The position numbers were made by a program, and so were the translations under genes. The notes beneath the pieces are model-generated. The model was given only the letters and a program-made list of their open reading frames with translations, did no database searches and was not told the DNA's origin. Below, in pieces: positions 35,491-45,060 of a DNA stretch of 61,002 bases; position 1 is the stretch's first letter, and each line of letters starts with the position of its first letter. Source of the DNA: an uncultured Anaerolineae bacterium (GTDB taxonomy: Bacteria; Chloroflexota; Anaerolineae; CG2-30-64-16); the NCBI GenBank assembly GCA_937124585.1, contig CAKZKT010000129.1:1-61002 (forward strand), in the 5' to 3' direction.

Positions 35491-38400
35491 ATGCCTGAAG
35501 ATTTCGTCCACCTGCACGTGCACTCCGAGTACTCGCTCCTCGACGGCATGGGGCGTGCGGCTGCCTTGGCCAGGCGCGCGGCCGAGATGGGGCAGCCCGC
35601 GCTGGCGCTGACCGATCACGGCGTGATGCACGGCGCCATCGAATTCGCGCGCGCCTGCAAAAAGGAGGGGATCAAGCCGATCCTGGGCGTCGAGGCGTAT
35701 CTGACGCAGTTCGGTCGGCCCATGACCGGCCGCGACAGCGAGCTCGACAAAGAGCGCTATCACCTCTTGCTGCTGGCTGAAAACATGGAGGGCTATCGCA
35801 ACCTCCTCAAGCTGTGCACCGACGCGCAGTTCGACGGCTACTACTACAAGCCGCGCATTGACGCCGAATATCTGGCCGCGCACAGCCAGGGGCTCATCTG
35901 CCTGTCGGGCTGCCTGGCGGCCGAGCTGCCCGCATTGCTGGCAAACGGACAGACCGAAAAGGCCGTCGAGCGCCTGCTCTGGTACCGCGATGTCTTCGGC
36001 CCCGATCGCTGGTACATCGAGTTCCAGGAACACGATATCCCGGAGTTGACCCAGGTCAACAAACAGCTTTTCGCCTTCGCGCGCCAGTACAACCTGCCGA
36101 TGGTTGTCACCAACGACGCGCACTACGTCTACGAGCAGGATGCCGACCCGCACGATGTGTTGCTCTGCGTCCAGACCGGCGCCCTGTTGAGCGATCCCAA
36201 GCGACTGCGCTATGCCGGCGGCTCCTATTTCCTCAAGAGCCTGGAGCAAATGCGGCAGACCTTCCTGCCGCTCGTTGATCTGCCGGAAAGTGTGTTCACG
36301 AACACCCTGAAGATCGCGGAGATGTGCAACGTTGACCCCGAGGACAATGCCTATCATCTCCCCGACCTCCCGATTCCCGAAGGGTTCACCTATCAGACCT
36401 ACCTGCGCCACCTCACCGAGGAGGGACTGCGCTGGCGGTACGGCGCGCGTGCAGATGATCCCGCCATCCGGGCGCGCATGGACTACGAGCTCAAAATCAT
36501 CCATGAGATGGGGTTCGACGTCTACTTCCTCATCGTCTGGGATCTGTGCATGTACGCCAGGCGCCGGGGCATCTGGTGGAACGTGCGCGGCTCGGGCGCG
36601 GGCTCCATCGTGGCCTACGCCATCGGCATCACCAACCTCGACCCGTTGCGCAACAAGCTGATCTTCGAGCGCTTCCTCAATCCGGGCCGCGTGACCATGC
36701 CCGACTTCGACCTGGATTTTCCCGACGACCAGCGCGAGGAGCTCATCCGCTACACGGTTGCAAAGTACGGCAGCCATCGCGTCGCGCAAGTCGTCACGTT
36801 TGGCCGGATGAAGGCGCGCGCAGCCGTGCGCGATGTGGGCCGCGCCATGGGCATCGAGCTCAGCACCGTGGACAGCCTGGCCAAGCTGATCCCGGCCATC
36901 CCCGGCAAGCCGGTCACGATCAAAGACGTGCTCACCGAGGGCCACGAGTTCTACTCGGCTGAGCTGAAGCGCCGCTACGACGAGGACGAGCAGGTGCGCA
37001 AACTGCTCGATGCCGGCAGCCAGCTCGAAGGCGTGGCACGCCATTCCTCCATCCATGCCGCGGCCGTCATCGTCGGCGATCGCGAGCTCACCTACTACAC
37101 GCCGCTCATGCGGCCACCTAAATCGGCCATCACCGAGACGGTCACCCAGTACGAGTTCCCCATCTTGGAGTCCATCGGCCTGCTGAAGGTGGACTTCCTG
37201 GGCTTGGCCACCCTGACGCTGATGCGCGAGTGCGCGCGGCTGATCAAAGAGCGGCACGGCATCGAATACACCCTGCACAACCTGCCGATTGACGACCCCA
37301 AAACGTACGAACTGCTGAGCGCCGGCGACGTCATGGGTGTGTTTCAGGTGGAAGGCCAGGGAATGCGGCGCTGCCTGATGGAGATGCGGCCGACCGAATT
37401 CGATCACATCGTGGCCACCATCTCCCTCTATCGGCCCGGCCCGATGGAATTCATCCCCGACTTCATCGCCTGTCTGCACGGCGAAAAAAAGCCGGAATAC
37501 GTTCATCCGATTCTCACCGACATCCTCGCCGAGACCATGGGGGTGTGCGTCTATCAGGAACAAGTGATCCAGATCCTGACCGACATCGCCGGCTACACCC
37601 CCGGCGAGGCCGACCTGGTGCGCCGCGGCATCAGCAAAAAATCGAAAAAAACGCTGGACGAGCACCGCGAGATCTTCGCCAGAGGCGCGGCCGAGAAATC
37701 GGGGCTATCGCGCGAAGAGGCCGATGCGATCTGGGACGCGCTGATGGGCTTTGCCCGCTACGGCTTCAACCGCGCCCACGCCGCCGACTACGCGGTCATC
37801 GTCGCCCAGACCGCGTTCCTCAAAGCCTGCTACCCGGTCGAATACATGACCGCCCTGCTGACGGTGGAGCGGCACAACACCGAAAAAGTCGGCGTGCTGA
37901 TCGCCGAATGTCGGCGCATGGGCATCGAAGTGCTGCCGCCGAACGTCAACGTCAGCGGCCACCATTTCACCATCGAGCAATTGCCGCCCAAACGCGCCGC
38001 ACCACATCAGGCGACCGTCTTCCCGTTTCCCGTGCCCGAGCGCGCGGCGATTCGCATGGGCCTGGATGCCATCAAGAACGTCGGCGAAGGCGCTGTAGAC
38101 GTGATCCTGCAGGCGCGCGGCGACCGGCCTTTCGCCTCTCTCGCCGATTTCGCCGACCGCGTCGACCTGCGCCAGATCAATCGGCGCGGCCTCGAATGTC
38201 TGATCAAAGTCGGCGCGCTGGACGATTTCGGCGAGCGCGGCCAGCTATTGGCCGGCATTGATCGCATCATGGCCGCAAGCGAAGTGGCCCACACCGCACG
38301 TGAGGTCGGCCAGCTCGCCCTGTTCGGTGCCGCGGACAGCGATAGTGCCGCCGACCTGCTGGCATCGCTGCCCGCCGCGGCCAAAGCCAACCCCAAAGAC

Positions 38401-39423
38401 GCCCTGGAATGGGAGAAAGAGTTAGTCGGCGTGTATGTGTCAAGCCACCCTCTGCAGAAAATGACCGTAGACCTACAAAACATCGTCACCCATGCCTCGG
38501 CCGAGATCACGGAAGAAACGGCCGGCCGGAACGTGATCGTGGCCGGCATGATCACCGACGTGCGCCAGATCACCACCCGGAAAGGCGAGACGATGGCATT
38601 CCTGCGGCTGGAAGACCTCCAGGCCGCGCTGGACGTGACGGTCTTTCCGCGCCTCTACGCCGAACAGAAATCGCTCTTCGTCACGAACAAAATCATCATC
38701 GTGGCCGGCAAAGTCGAGGTGCGCAACGGCCGCATCAGCGTGATCGCCGATTCGGTGCGAGATTATGTCGAAGGAATGCGGGTGATCGAGGACACCAGCT
38801 CGGTCGCTTACCGCTATCGCAATGGCGCTGCGGGCGAAGCCGCCCGGCCGCAGATGCGAGAACGGCCGGCGCCGACGAGCTACACGCCGCCTGCGCGTGC
38901 CGCGTACCTGCCTGCGGCGGCCGCGACAGACGAAGAAGAGGAAGACGGCTACCCGGGCGAGGACAACCCCTTCGCATTGGAAGAACCGGAATGGCTTGCC
39001 GATGAAGCCGGCGACGAGAACGGCCGTCCGGCGGTCGGCCGGAGCCAGCAAACCACCCCCCCGATGCAACCGGCGCCATCCCAGCCGCCGCGGCCCACCG
39101 TGAGCGGCCCGGCTGAGGCCCCACGACCAACTGCTGGCCCGGCCGTTGCATCGCCTCAGGCTGGCGCGCCGGCCCGGCCGAAAACGGTGCACATCACGTT
39201 CAGGCGCAGCGCCAGCCTCGACGGCGACCGCAAACGCCTGGCCGAACTGGTCGAAATCCTGTCGAAGTACAACGGTGAGGACCGTTTCGCAGTCGTCGTC
39301 GAAGCCAACGGCTCGGCGCGCTGGCAGCTCGAATTTCCCAACAACCGCACACGCGTGTGCAAAGAACTGCAGGCAGAACTGATGCAACGGCTGGGCGCCG
39401 GCGCGTGGCAGATCCTGGACTGA
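35491..39423 (+). CDS. dnaE: DNA polymerase III alpha subunit DnaE
   Basis: 1310-aa replicative polymerase. The PHP domain has an intact metal motif ([15 protein letters not shown], then [13 protein letters not shown]), so PHP-based proofreading is possible. The C-family polymerase core shows [12 protein letters not shown] (about 404), [15 protein letters not shown] (about 367) and [11 protein letters not shown]. Helix-hairpin-helix (about 860-920) and OB-fold (about 1010-1085; [18 protein letters not shown]) domains follow. A Pro/Ala/Glu-rich linker (about 1120-1225) joins a last globular module with [19 protein letters not shown]. It diverges from the polA operon, which places both polymerases side by side. 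Confidence 0.97.
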   Translation: MPEDFVHLHVHSEYSLLDGMGRAAALARRAAEMGQPALALTDHGVMHGAIEFARACKKEGIKPILGVEAYLTQFGRPMTGRDSELDKERYHLLLLAENMEGYRNLLKLCTDAQFDGYYYKPRIDAEYLAAHSQGLICLSGCLAAELPALLANGQTEKAVERLLWYRDVFGPDRWYIEFQEHDIPELTQVNKQLFAFARQYNLPMVVTNDAHYVYEQDADPHDVLLCVQTGALLSDPKRLRYAGGSYFLKSLEQMRQTFLPLVDLPESVFTNTLKIAEMCNVDPEDNAYHLPDLPIPEGFTYQTYLRHLTEEGLRWRYGARADDPAIRARMDYELKIIHEMGFDVYFLIVWDLCMYARRRGIWWNVRGSGAGSIVAYAIGITNLDPLRNKLIFERFLNPGRVTMPDFDLDFPDDQREELIRYTVAKYGSHRVAQVVTFGRMKARAAVRDVGRAMGIELSTVDSLAKLIPAIPGKPVTIKDVLTEGHEFYSAELKRRYDEDEQVRKLLDAGSQLEGVARHSSIHAAAVIVGDRELTYYTPLMRPPKSAITETVTQYEFPILESIGLLKVDFLGLATLTLMRECARLIKERHGIEYTLHNLPIDDPKTYELLSAGDVMGVFQVEGQGMRRCLMEMRPTEFDHIVATISLYRPGPMEFIPDFIACLHGEKKPEYVHPILTDILAETMGVCVYQEQVIQILTDIAGYTPGEADLVRRGISKKSKKTLDEHREIFARGAAEKSGLSREEADAIWDALMGFARYGFNRAHAADYAVIVAQTAFLKACYPVEYMTALLTVERHNTEKVGVLIAECRRMGIEVLPPNVNVSGHHFTIEQLPPKRAAPHQATVFPFPVPERAAIRMGLDAIKNVGEGAVDVILQARGDRPFASLADFADRVDLRQINRRGLECLIKVGALDDFGERGQLLAGIDRIMAASEVAHTAREVGQLALFGAADSDSAADLLASLPAAAKANPKDALEWEKELVGVYVSSHPLQKMTVDLQNIVTHASAEITEETAGRNVIVAGMITDVRQITTRKGETMAFLRLEDLQAALDVTVFPRLYAEQKSLFVTNKIIIVAGKVEVRNGRISVIADSVRDYVEGMRVIEDTSSVAYRYRNGAAGEAARPQMRERPAPTSYTPPARAAYLPAAAATDEEEEDGYPGEDNPFALEEPEWLADEAGDENGRPAVGRSQQTTPPMQPAPSQPPRPTVSGPAEAPRPTAGPAVASPQAGAPARPKTVHITFRRSASLDGDRKRLAELVEILSKYNGEDRFAVVVEANGSARWQLEFPNNRTRVCKELQAELMQRLGAGAWQILD

Positions 39424-39452
39424 CGAGTCGGCGGCCTCGCACCTCGCCGGCT

Positions 39453-39481
39453 TTGGCCGCCGCGCCGGTTTGTGCTACAAT
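39453..39481 (+). promoter_or_regulatory. Promoter of the mannosyltransferase gene
   Basis: TTGGCC (39453-39458), 17-bp spacer, TACAAT (39476-39481) preceded by TGC. Predicted start near 39488, about 60 nt before the ATG. Confidence 0.78.
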
Positions 39482-39546
39482 CTATCGTATGATATTCCGA
39501 CAGACGGTCTCTGTCGGCAGATGCATTGTCCGGGAACTGTTCGCTC

Positions 39547-40305
39547 ATGCCTGACAGCCCCAGGATCTTCCTGGTTTTGCCGACGTACAACGAATGCGAG
39601 AACCTGCCGCGGCTCGTGACGGCCATTCAAGCGCTGCCCGACCCCATTCATATCGTGGTCGTGGACGACAACTCGCCCGATGGCACCGGCGCAGTGGCCG
39701 ATCGGCTGGCCGCGACCACTCCACGACTGCAGGTGATCCATCGGTCGGGCAAGTTGGGCCTGGGGACAGCGTACACCGCCGGCTTTCAGGCCGCGCTGGC
39801 CCAGGGCGCCGATCTGATCCTGACGATGGATGCCGATTTCTCCCACGATCCCCGATATCTGCCCGCCCTGCTGGCAGCCAGCCGACGCTTCGACCTGGTG
39901 ATCGGTTCGCGCTATGTGCCCGGCGGCGGAGTGCAGGATTGGGGGCCGAAACGCAAGGCGCTCAGCCGCGGCGCGAACATGATCGCCCATCGCGTGCTGG
40001 GCCTGCGCGCCCGCGATTGCACGGCCGGCTTCCGCTGCTATCGCCGCGCGGTGCTGGAGGCCATTGACCCGGCCTCTATCCGGGCCGACGGCTATTCCTA
40101 CCTGATCGAAATGCTGTTTCGCTGTCAACGCGCCGGCTTCAGCATCGGCGAGACACCGATCATCTTTGTGGACCGCCGGCTGGGCCGCTCGAAGATCTCG
40201 CAGAAAGAACTCGTGAAAGCAGCTTTCACCGTGCTCAGGCTGGGCTATCGGCGATTAACGGAAAAAGGGCGCCGCCTGTGGCTTGCGACGCCGTTGCCTC
40301 GCTGA
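39547..40305 (+). CDS. Polyprenol monophosphomannose synthase (DPM1-like GT2)
   Basis: 252-aa family 2 glycosyltransferase. RIFLVLPTYNECENLPRLV starts the GT-A fold; VVDDNSPDGTGAVAD (about 36), the DXD-like MDADFSHDPRYLP (about 95) and DLVIGSRYVPGGGVQDWG (about 116) with SRGANMIAH are typical of dolichol/polyprenol phosphate mannosyltransferases. It makes mannosyl- (or glucosyl-)phosphopolyprenol, a donor for membrane GT-C enzymes such as the DUF2723 protein encoded 1 kb away. No C-terminal membrane domain is attached. The ATG at 39547 is preferred over TTG 39526. Confidence 0.9.
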   Translation: MPDSPRIFLVLPTYNECENLPRLVTAIQALPDPIHIVVVDDNSPDGTGAVADRLAATTPRLQVIHRSGKLGLGTAYTAGFQAALAQGADLILTMDADFSHDPRYLPALLAASRRFDLVIGSRYVPGGGVQDWGPKRKALSRGANMIAHRVLGLRARDCTAGFRCYRRAVLEAIDPASIRADGYSYLIEMLFRCQRAGFSIGETPIIFVDRRLGRSKISQKELVKAAFTVLRLGYRRLTEKGRRLWLATPLPR

Positions 40306-40348
40306 GAGGCGTCGTGGGCATCAGATAAACGAAAAGGACACTTTCCCC

Positions 40349-40501
40349 ATGCACAATCAAGGCTCAAGTGCCAGCCTGATCGAACTCGCACTGATCATCG
40401 TCCTGATTGCGATCATCGTGCTGGCAATCCTGCTGATCATCGGCGACGACCTGCGCCTGTGGGTCGTCAACACGCTGCAGGGCTTTTTCCCCGCCCGATG
40501 A
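40349..40501 (+). CDS. 50-aa Flp-type pilin-like membrane peptide
   Basis: Short protein with an N-terminal Gly-Ser-Ser-Ala stretch, SLIELALIIVLIAIIVLAIL as a single hydrophobic helix (about 9-28) and a C-terminal amphipathic part (DDLRLWVVNTLQGFFPAR). Layout and the Glu five to six residues after Gly resemble type IVb Flp pilins (G/xxxxEY), although Tyr is replaced by Leu. No Tad assembly genes are in the window. A GGA lies rather far (about 12 nt) before the ATG. It stands 43 bp after the mannosyltransferase gene and 18 bp before the ComF-like gene. Confidence 0.65.
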   Translation: MHNQGSSASLIELALIIVLIAIIVLAILLIIGDDLRLWVVNTLQGFFPAR

Positions 40502-40519
40502 GACGTGGAGACGCCGGCC

Positions 40520-41311
40520 ATGCGCGATGACGCTGATCGCAGCGCCGCCATGACCGTCGCACCGTCTACCTCGCCGCAGCGCCTGCTCACCTGGCTGCGT
40601 CTGGGCGGCACGGCCCTGCTCGACCTGCTCTTTCCCCCGCGCTGCCCCGGTTGCGGCCGCGTGGGGGATTTGTTTTGCCAGAACTGTCGGACACAGGTCG
40701 AGTGGATCCCCCCGGCCGTTTGTGATCGCTGCGGTCGGCCGACCGCGCACGCCGGCCTGTGCGACGATTGTCGAGGCCGGTCCTCCAGCCTGGACGGCAT
40801 TGTGGCAGCCGTGGTGTTCGCCGGCCCGCTGCGCGAGGCGATCCACAGCCTGAAATACGGCAACAATCGGGCCCTGGCCGGCGCGCTCGCCGACTACATG
40901 ACGACGGCATGGCGCCGACACAATCACACGGTGGACTGCATCGTGCCTGTGCCGCTGCACGTCAGTCGCCAGGCCGAGCGCGGCTACAATCAGGCCGCGC
41001 TGCTGGCCCAGGCCATTGGCCCGGCGCTCGGCCTGCCGGTGAACGAAAAGCTGGTGGCGCGGCACAAAGCGACGCGGCAGCAGGCACTGCTGAGCACCGC
41101 CGAACGCCGCGCCAACGTCAAAGATGCATTTTCCTGTCAGGGGACGGCGACCGGCCTGCGCATCGTGCTGGTGGACGACGTGTGCACAACCGGCTCCACG
41201 CTGGAGTCGTGTGCGACTGCGTTGCGCGCAGCCGGCGCAGCCAATATCTGGGCGCTGACGCTGGCACGTGCGCGCTGGCTGCCGGGCCAGCCCGCGCCCG
41301 ACGCGGTGTGA
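40520..41311 (+). CDS. ComF-family phosphoribosyltransferase
   Basis: 263-aa double-domain protein: an N-terminal zinc-ribbon-like part with four CxxC pairs (LFPPRCPGCGRVGDLFCQNC, CDRCGRP, CDDC) and a type I phosphoribosyltransferase domain with IHSLKYGNNRALAGAL, VPVPLH, RGYNQAALLA and the PRPP loop IVLVDDVCTTGSTLESC (about 210-226). ComF supports DNA uptake in competent bacteria; homologues occur widely and may be general. GGAG lies 9 nt before the ATG at 40520. A ComEC-like hydrolase is encoded elsewhere in the window but no competence locus is complete. Confidence 0.92.
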   Translation: MRDDADRSAAMTVAPSTSPQRLLTWLRLGGTALLDLLFPPRCPGCGRVGDLFCQNCRTQVEWIPPAVCDRCGRPTAHAGLCDDCRGRSSSLDGIVAAVVFAGPLREAIHSLKYGNNRALAGALADYMTTAWRRHNHTVDCIVPVPLHVSRQAERGYNQAALLAQAIGPALGLPVNEKLVARHKATRQQALLSTAERRANVKDAFSCQGTATGLRIVLVDDVCTTGSTLESCATALRAAGAANIWALTLARARWLPGQPAPDAV

Positions 41312-41313
41312 CG

Positions 41314-41342
41314 ATATGGCGCGCGGACATCGCGCGCCATAT
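41314..41342. terminator. Bidirectional hairpin between convergent genes
   Basis: ATATGGCGCGCG (41314-41325) pairs perfectly with CGCGCGCCATAT (41331-41342) around GACAT. It lies between the stops of the ComF-like gene (+) and the DUF2723 gene (-). Confidence 0.75.
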
Positions 41343-41348
41343 TCCGGG

Positions 41349-42908
41349 TTATCTGCGCTCGATTTTGAATAGCCGCAACGACCCTTTGGTCACAGGACGA
41401 AAACTGAAGCCCGCCCGTTCCAGCTCGACGAGCCGGTTCAGCGAGTAGATCGGCCGCCGGTCCACGCGCGCCGCCACGAATTCGATCACCGAATCGGCCA
41501 GGGCCGACGACTCGCTGCGCGGCCTGGCCTCGATGAATTGCAGATCGCGCCGGCCGGCGTCAATGTGCGCTGCGTAGTAAAGCGGATAAAGGCGACCCCA
41601 GTCCACGAATACGATCGCGTTCTCCTCCAATTCCCGAACCACACCGGCCATCTCGGCCCGCAGGTAGCGCGTGGTGGTATTGGCCGGATATTCGCGCGCC
41701 ACGAGGAAGGGCGCCTCGCCTCGGGCCACGGCCGGCATGTGAGGGGCCAGCACGGGCCACAGCGCGACAGCCAGCAGCGCAATCAACAGCAGCGGCCGCA
41801 GAACGCGCCAGGCCGGCCGGCGGCCGCGAGCCAGCACGCGCGCGACGACCGCATAGCCTGCGCCGGCCAGAAGCGCCAGCAGCAGATAGCCGGAGATGTA
41901 GAAGACGTAGATGTCTCCCACGTGATAGTTGAAATAGAAAAGCCACTGGCCGAGCAACCCGACGCCGAGCAACACGGCCACGCGCCAGGCGCGGCGGCTC
42001 AACGCCACCAGGCCGATCAACGCCAGGAGCAGCGTGAGGCCGGAAAACTCGCGCGGCAACTTGACCAGGTACTCGCCGATGCGTTTGACCATGTGCGGCG
42101 GATCCGGGTAGAGCGCGGTGCGCCACTGGCGGCCCGCCGCGATGAAGACGATGCGGCGGAGCGGATTGCTCAGATCGGCCTCGCTCAGGCCCCAGGCCGA
42201 GCGCGCCGGGCCGTAGGCCGCGTTGAAAATGTTGGCCGGCGCCGCGTTCAGGTCAACGATCAGGAAAGCCAGGAAGTAGAGCATCAGGCCGGTCAGCGCG
42301 CCGGCCAGCGCCGGCTTCCACAACGTGCGCCAGCGCGGCCGCTGCACCACCAGATAGACGGCGACGGCCGGCGCGAAGACGCCGACGCTGGCATGAGCGC
42401 CCAACCCCAGCCCGCCGCACAGCCCCGCGATGAAAAGCGCGGCCGGCCGGCCCGTGCGCTCCCACACCAGCAGCGCGACGATCACGGCAACCAGGAACGC
42501 CGCGCCGATCGCGTAGACCTCGGCGATCAGGGCCTGCGCCCAGAAGGTGAAGGAGACGGCCAGGCTCAGACCGGCCAGCACCCCGGCCCAGCGGCTGTCC
42601 GTCGCCAGCCGGCCGGCCGCGTAGAGGAGCGCCACCGTGACCGCGGCCGTGAAGGCCGAGAAGAGGTTGACGCGATACGCCACATCGCCCACCGGCACAG
42701 CCATAAGAAACAGCTTGCCCAGCAGGATGTAGACCGGGTAGCCGGTCGTATGGGCGATGCCGACCTGGTCGGCCAGCACCTGGAACTCACCGCTATCGCC
42801 CGGCAACAGCCAGGGCACCAGGGTGCGGACGTAAAGGGCCAGGCTGCCCAGGCCGAGCGCCAGGCTCAACAGCAGATCGGTACGGTCGAAAATACGATCT
42901 TGTTTCAT
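41349..42908 (-). CDS. DUF2723-family membrane protein (GT-C fold glycosyltransferase-like)
   Basis: 519-aa polytopic membrane protein with about 11 hydrophobic segments. LVPWLLPGDSGEFQVLADQV (about 28-47) followed by GIAHTTGYPVYILLGKLF is the conserved first loop of DUF2723 proteins, which are related to protein O-mannosyltransferase-type GT-C enzymes; Asp/Glu in GDSGE would be the catalytic pair. It probably moves a sugar from a polyprenol-phosphate donor onto a surface polymer or protein. The start at 42908 has only a weak ribosome site, and a 13-bp hairpin ends 12 nt before it. It follows the sugar ABC operon on the same strand. Confidence 0.82.
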   Translation of the reverse strand: MKQDRIFDRTDLLLSLALGLGSLALYVRTLVPWLLPGDSGEFQVLADQVGIAHTTGYPVYILLGKLFLMAVPVGDVAYRVNLFSAFTAAVTVALLYAAGRLATDSRWAGVLAGLSLAVSFTFWAQALIAEVYAIGAAFLVAVIVALLVWERTGRPAALFIAGLCGGLGLGAHASVGVFAPAVAVYLVVQRPRWRTLWKPALAGALTGLMLYFLAFLIVDLNAAPANIFNAAYGPARSAWGLSEADLSNPLRRIVFIAAGRQWRTALYPDPPHMVKRIGEYLVKLPREFSGLTLLLALIGLVALSRRAWRVAVLLGVGLLGQWLFYFNYHVGDIYVFYISGYLLLALLAGAGYAVVARVLARGRRPAWRVLRPLLLIALLAVALWPVLAPHMPAVARGEAPFLVAREYPANTTTRYLRAEMAGVVRELEENAIVFVDWGRLYPLYYAAHIDAGRRDLQFIEARPRSESSALADSVIEFVAARVDRRPIYSLNRLVELERAGFSFRPVTKGSLRLFKIERR

Positions 42909-42920
42909 CTCGTAACGCGA

Positions 42921-42952
42921 CAGACCGCACGCCGCAACTGGCGTGCGGTCTG
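42921..42952 (-). terminator. Strong hairpin directly upstream of the DUF2723 gene
   Basis: CAGACCGCACGCC (42921-42933) and GGCGTGCGGTCTG (42940-42952) form a perfect 13-bp stem with a 6-nt loop. On the minus strand it follows the ABC operon and lies 12 nt before the next ATG, so it may end the ABC transcript or restrain translation. On the plus strand it is followed by TTGTAAAAA. Confidence 0.6.
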
Positions 42953-42970
42953 TTGTAAAAATAGTCGGAT

Positions 42971-43020
42971 GTGCAGGCACCTTCCGCAGCCCCTGCGAAG
43001 TGCCGCGCGCGCAGGGGCCT
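42971..43020. repeat. Family-B palindromic element
   Basis: CCCCTGCG and CGCAGGGG arms flank AAGTGCCGCGCG, with an overlapping CTTCCGCAG/CTGCGAAG pairing on the left. Related CCCTGCG...CGCAGGG sequences lie at 60664-60692 and, less perfectly, at 44931-44960. Confidence 0.55.
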
Positions 43021-43037
43021 GCGACATGACCGATGTC

Positions 43038-43946
43038 CTACCCCTTCAGGCCGGTCAGCGCGATCCCCTCGATGAAGGTGCGCTGTGCGAAGAAGAAGAT
43101 GATGATGATCGGCGCGGCCGCGATGGTGCTGACAGCCATCAGGTAGGGATAGGCCAGCGGCGCGTTGCCCACCTGCGACATCATGGCGCGCAGTTTCTGA
43201 ATGCCCAGAGCCAGCGGATACATCGTGTATTTGTTGATGTAGATCAGCGGGCCCAGGTAGTCGTTCCAGGTGCCCATGAAAGCAAAGAGCGCCACAACAG
43301 CCAGTGCCGGCTTCGCCAGCGGCAGGATGATGCGGAAGAAGATGCCCAGCTCGCTGGCGCCGTCAATGCGCGCCGCCTCCGAGAGCTCCTCCGGCAGGGT
43401 CATGAAGAACTGCCGCAGCATGAAGATGAAGAAGGCATTGCCGAACAGCGCCGGCACGATCATCGGCAGGTAGGTGCCGACCCAGCGCAAATGCTTGAAG
43501 ATGATAAACAGCGGCACCATCGTCACGGTGTAGGGGATCAGCATGGTGCCGATGCACAGATAGAACAGCTTGTCGCGGCCCGGCCAGCGGATGCGCGAGA
43601 AGCCATAGGCCACCACAGACGACGACAACAGGGTGAAGAGCGTGTAGGGCACCGCGTAGCGGAAAACCGAGTTGAAGGTGTAGAGGGTGAAATTGTCCGA
43701 CTTCCAGGCGTTGATGAAATTCTCCCAATGCGCGGGATTGGGAACCAACACCGGTGGGATGCGATAGACCTGCGGATCATCCTTCAACGCGGAGCTGATC
43801 ATCCAATAGAGCGGGAAGGCGTATGAAATGGCCAGCGTGATGACGATGAAGTACTTCAATGCTTCGGGCATTATCCGGCCAAAAGTGTATTTCCCGGGAG
43901 TCACAACCCGCTCAACCGAGGGCATCGTCTGCGTTGCCGTACTCAT
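43038..43946 (-). CDS. Sugar ABC transporter permease (MalG type)
   Basis: 302-aa inner-membrane subunit with six TM segments, beginning LKYFIVITLAISYAFPLYWM. The ATPase-contact EAA loop reads EAARIDGASELGIFFRIILP (about 193-212), and the end (FFFAQRTFIEGIALTGLKG) is typical of MalG-like (CUT1) permeases for oligosaccharides. Its start overlaps the stop of the MalF-type gene (ATGA), so the two are translationally coupled. As in many such operons the ATPase is not encoded here and is probably shared from elsewhere. Confidence 0.94.
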   Translation of the reverse strand: MSTATQTMPSVERVVTPGKYTFGRIMPEALKYFIVITLAISYAFPLYWMISSALKDDPQVYRIPPVLVPNPAHWENFINAWKSDNFTLYTFNSVFRYAVPYTLFTLLSSSVVAYGFSRIRWPGRDKLFYLCIGTMLIPYTVTMVPLFIIFKHLRWVGTYLPMIVPALFGNAFFIFMLRQFFMTLPEELSEAARIDGASELGIFFRIILPLAKPALAVVALFAFMGTWNDYLGPLIYINKYTMYPLALGIQKLRAMMSQVGNAPLAYPYLMAVSTIAAAPIIIIFFFAQRTFIEGIALTGLKG

Positions 43947-44863
43947 CGTTCACCTCCGCCGTAAAAAACCCAGCGGCCCGACGTGCGGAACAGGATCGCG
44001 GTGAGGATAGCCACCACGATCGCCATGATCCAGGCCAGCGCGCACGCTTTGCCCATGCGGAAGAACTCGAAAGCCTGGCGATACAGGTTCATGGCGTAGA
44101 ACTCAGTGGAGGCCATAGGACCGCCGTTAGTCAGCAGATAGGGCATCAGGAAGGTCTGAAACGCGCCGATCAGGCTCATCACCAGGTTGTACAGGATGAT
44201 GGGGCTGCACATGGGGATCGTGATGTGCCAGAAGCGATGGAGCGCGTTGGCGCCATCCACCGTCGCAGCCTCGTAGAGCGAGCGCGGCACATCTTGCAAC
44301 GCGGCCAAGAAGATCACCACAGCCGTGCCCTGGGCCCAGAGCGAGATGACGATCAGGCTCGGCTTGGCCCACTCCACGCTGGAGAGGAAGGGGATGATCG
44401 GCTGTCCTGCCGCGCGCAGCAGGTTGTTGATCACTCCGTACTGATTGTTGTAGATGAAAAGCCAGACCATGGCCGAGCAGACCGCGGGAACGATGGACGG
44501 GATGTAGAAAATCGCCCGGAACGTGGAGCGCAGGACGAGCTTCGTGTTGAGCAAACTGGCCATCAAAAAGGCGACGACCACACCGAGCGGAACGCTGATG
44601 CCCACGTAATAGAAGGTGTTGTAGACGACCGTCCAAAAGCGGGGGTCGTCGGTGAAGATCTCCCTGAAGTTATCCAGCCCGATCCAGATCGGCGGCCGCA
44701 CCAAATCATAGCGGGTGAAGCTATAATACGCCGAAGAGATGAGGGGATAGAGCGTCCACAACAGGAAACCGAGCAGCCAGGGCGAAACGAACAACAGGCC
44801 CGTGATCAGGTTTTGGGTTTCCCGCTTGGAAAGACGCCATTTCTTTGCCGTAGCAACTGCCAT
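43943..44863 (-). CDS. Sugar ABC transporter permease (MalF type)
   Basis: 306-aa permease. After a short basic N-terminus, ITGLLFVSPWLLGFLLWTLY gives the first of six TM segments; IWIGLDNFREIFTDDPRFW is the usual loop, and EAATVDGANALHRFWHITIP (about 198-217) is the EAA loop that contacts the ATPase. It pairs with the MalG-type subunit. AGGAGG stands about 10 nt before the ATG at 44863; the frame is open further upstream into intergenic sequence without support. It lies about 200 bp downstream of the binding-protein gene, which leaves room for a processing or attenuation site. Confidence 0.93.
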   Translation of the reverse strand: MAVATAKKWRLSKRETQNLITGLLFVSPWLLGFLLWTLYPLISSAYYSFTRYDLVRPPIWIGLDNFREIFTDDPRFWTVVYNTFYYVGISVPLGVVVAFLMASLLNTKLVLRSTFRAIFYIPSIVPAVCSAMVWLFIYNNQYGVINNLLRAAGQPIIPFLSSVEWAKPSLIVISLWAQGTAVVIFLAALQDVPRSLYEAATVDGANALHRFWHITIPMCSPIILYNLVMSLIGAFQTFLMPYLLTNGGPMASTEFYAMNLYRQAFEFFRMGKACALAWIMAIVVAILTAILFRTSGRWVFYGGGER

Positions 44864-44930
44864 GGTGCCGATTCCTCCTGCCGATTCGTCCTCCGCCCCA
44901 TCGGCTGCGCGAGCGCTGCGAGCCGCCAGC

Positions 44931-44960
44931 AACGCAGGGGCTGCGACAAATGCCGTAGCC
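44931..44960. repeat. Possible family-B repeat remnant
   Basis: AACGCAGGGGCTGCGACAAA with GCCGTAGCC nearby resembles the CGCAGGGG half of the family-B element. It lies in the 197-bp gap between the sugar-binding protein and MalF-type genes. Confidence 0.35.
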
Positions 44961-45060
44961 CTCGGGCGGAGAATTCTTCCGCTTCGCGCTGCTGCTGTGC
45001 CATCGCAGTTCGACGGCACAGCAGCAGCCGATCTGACTCAAGCCACGGCCTGGCCCGCTT

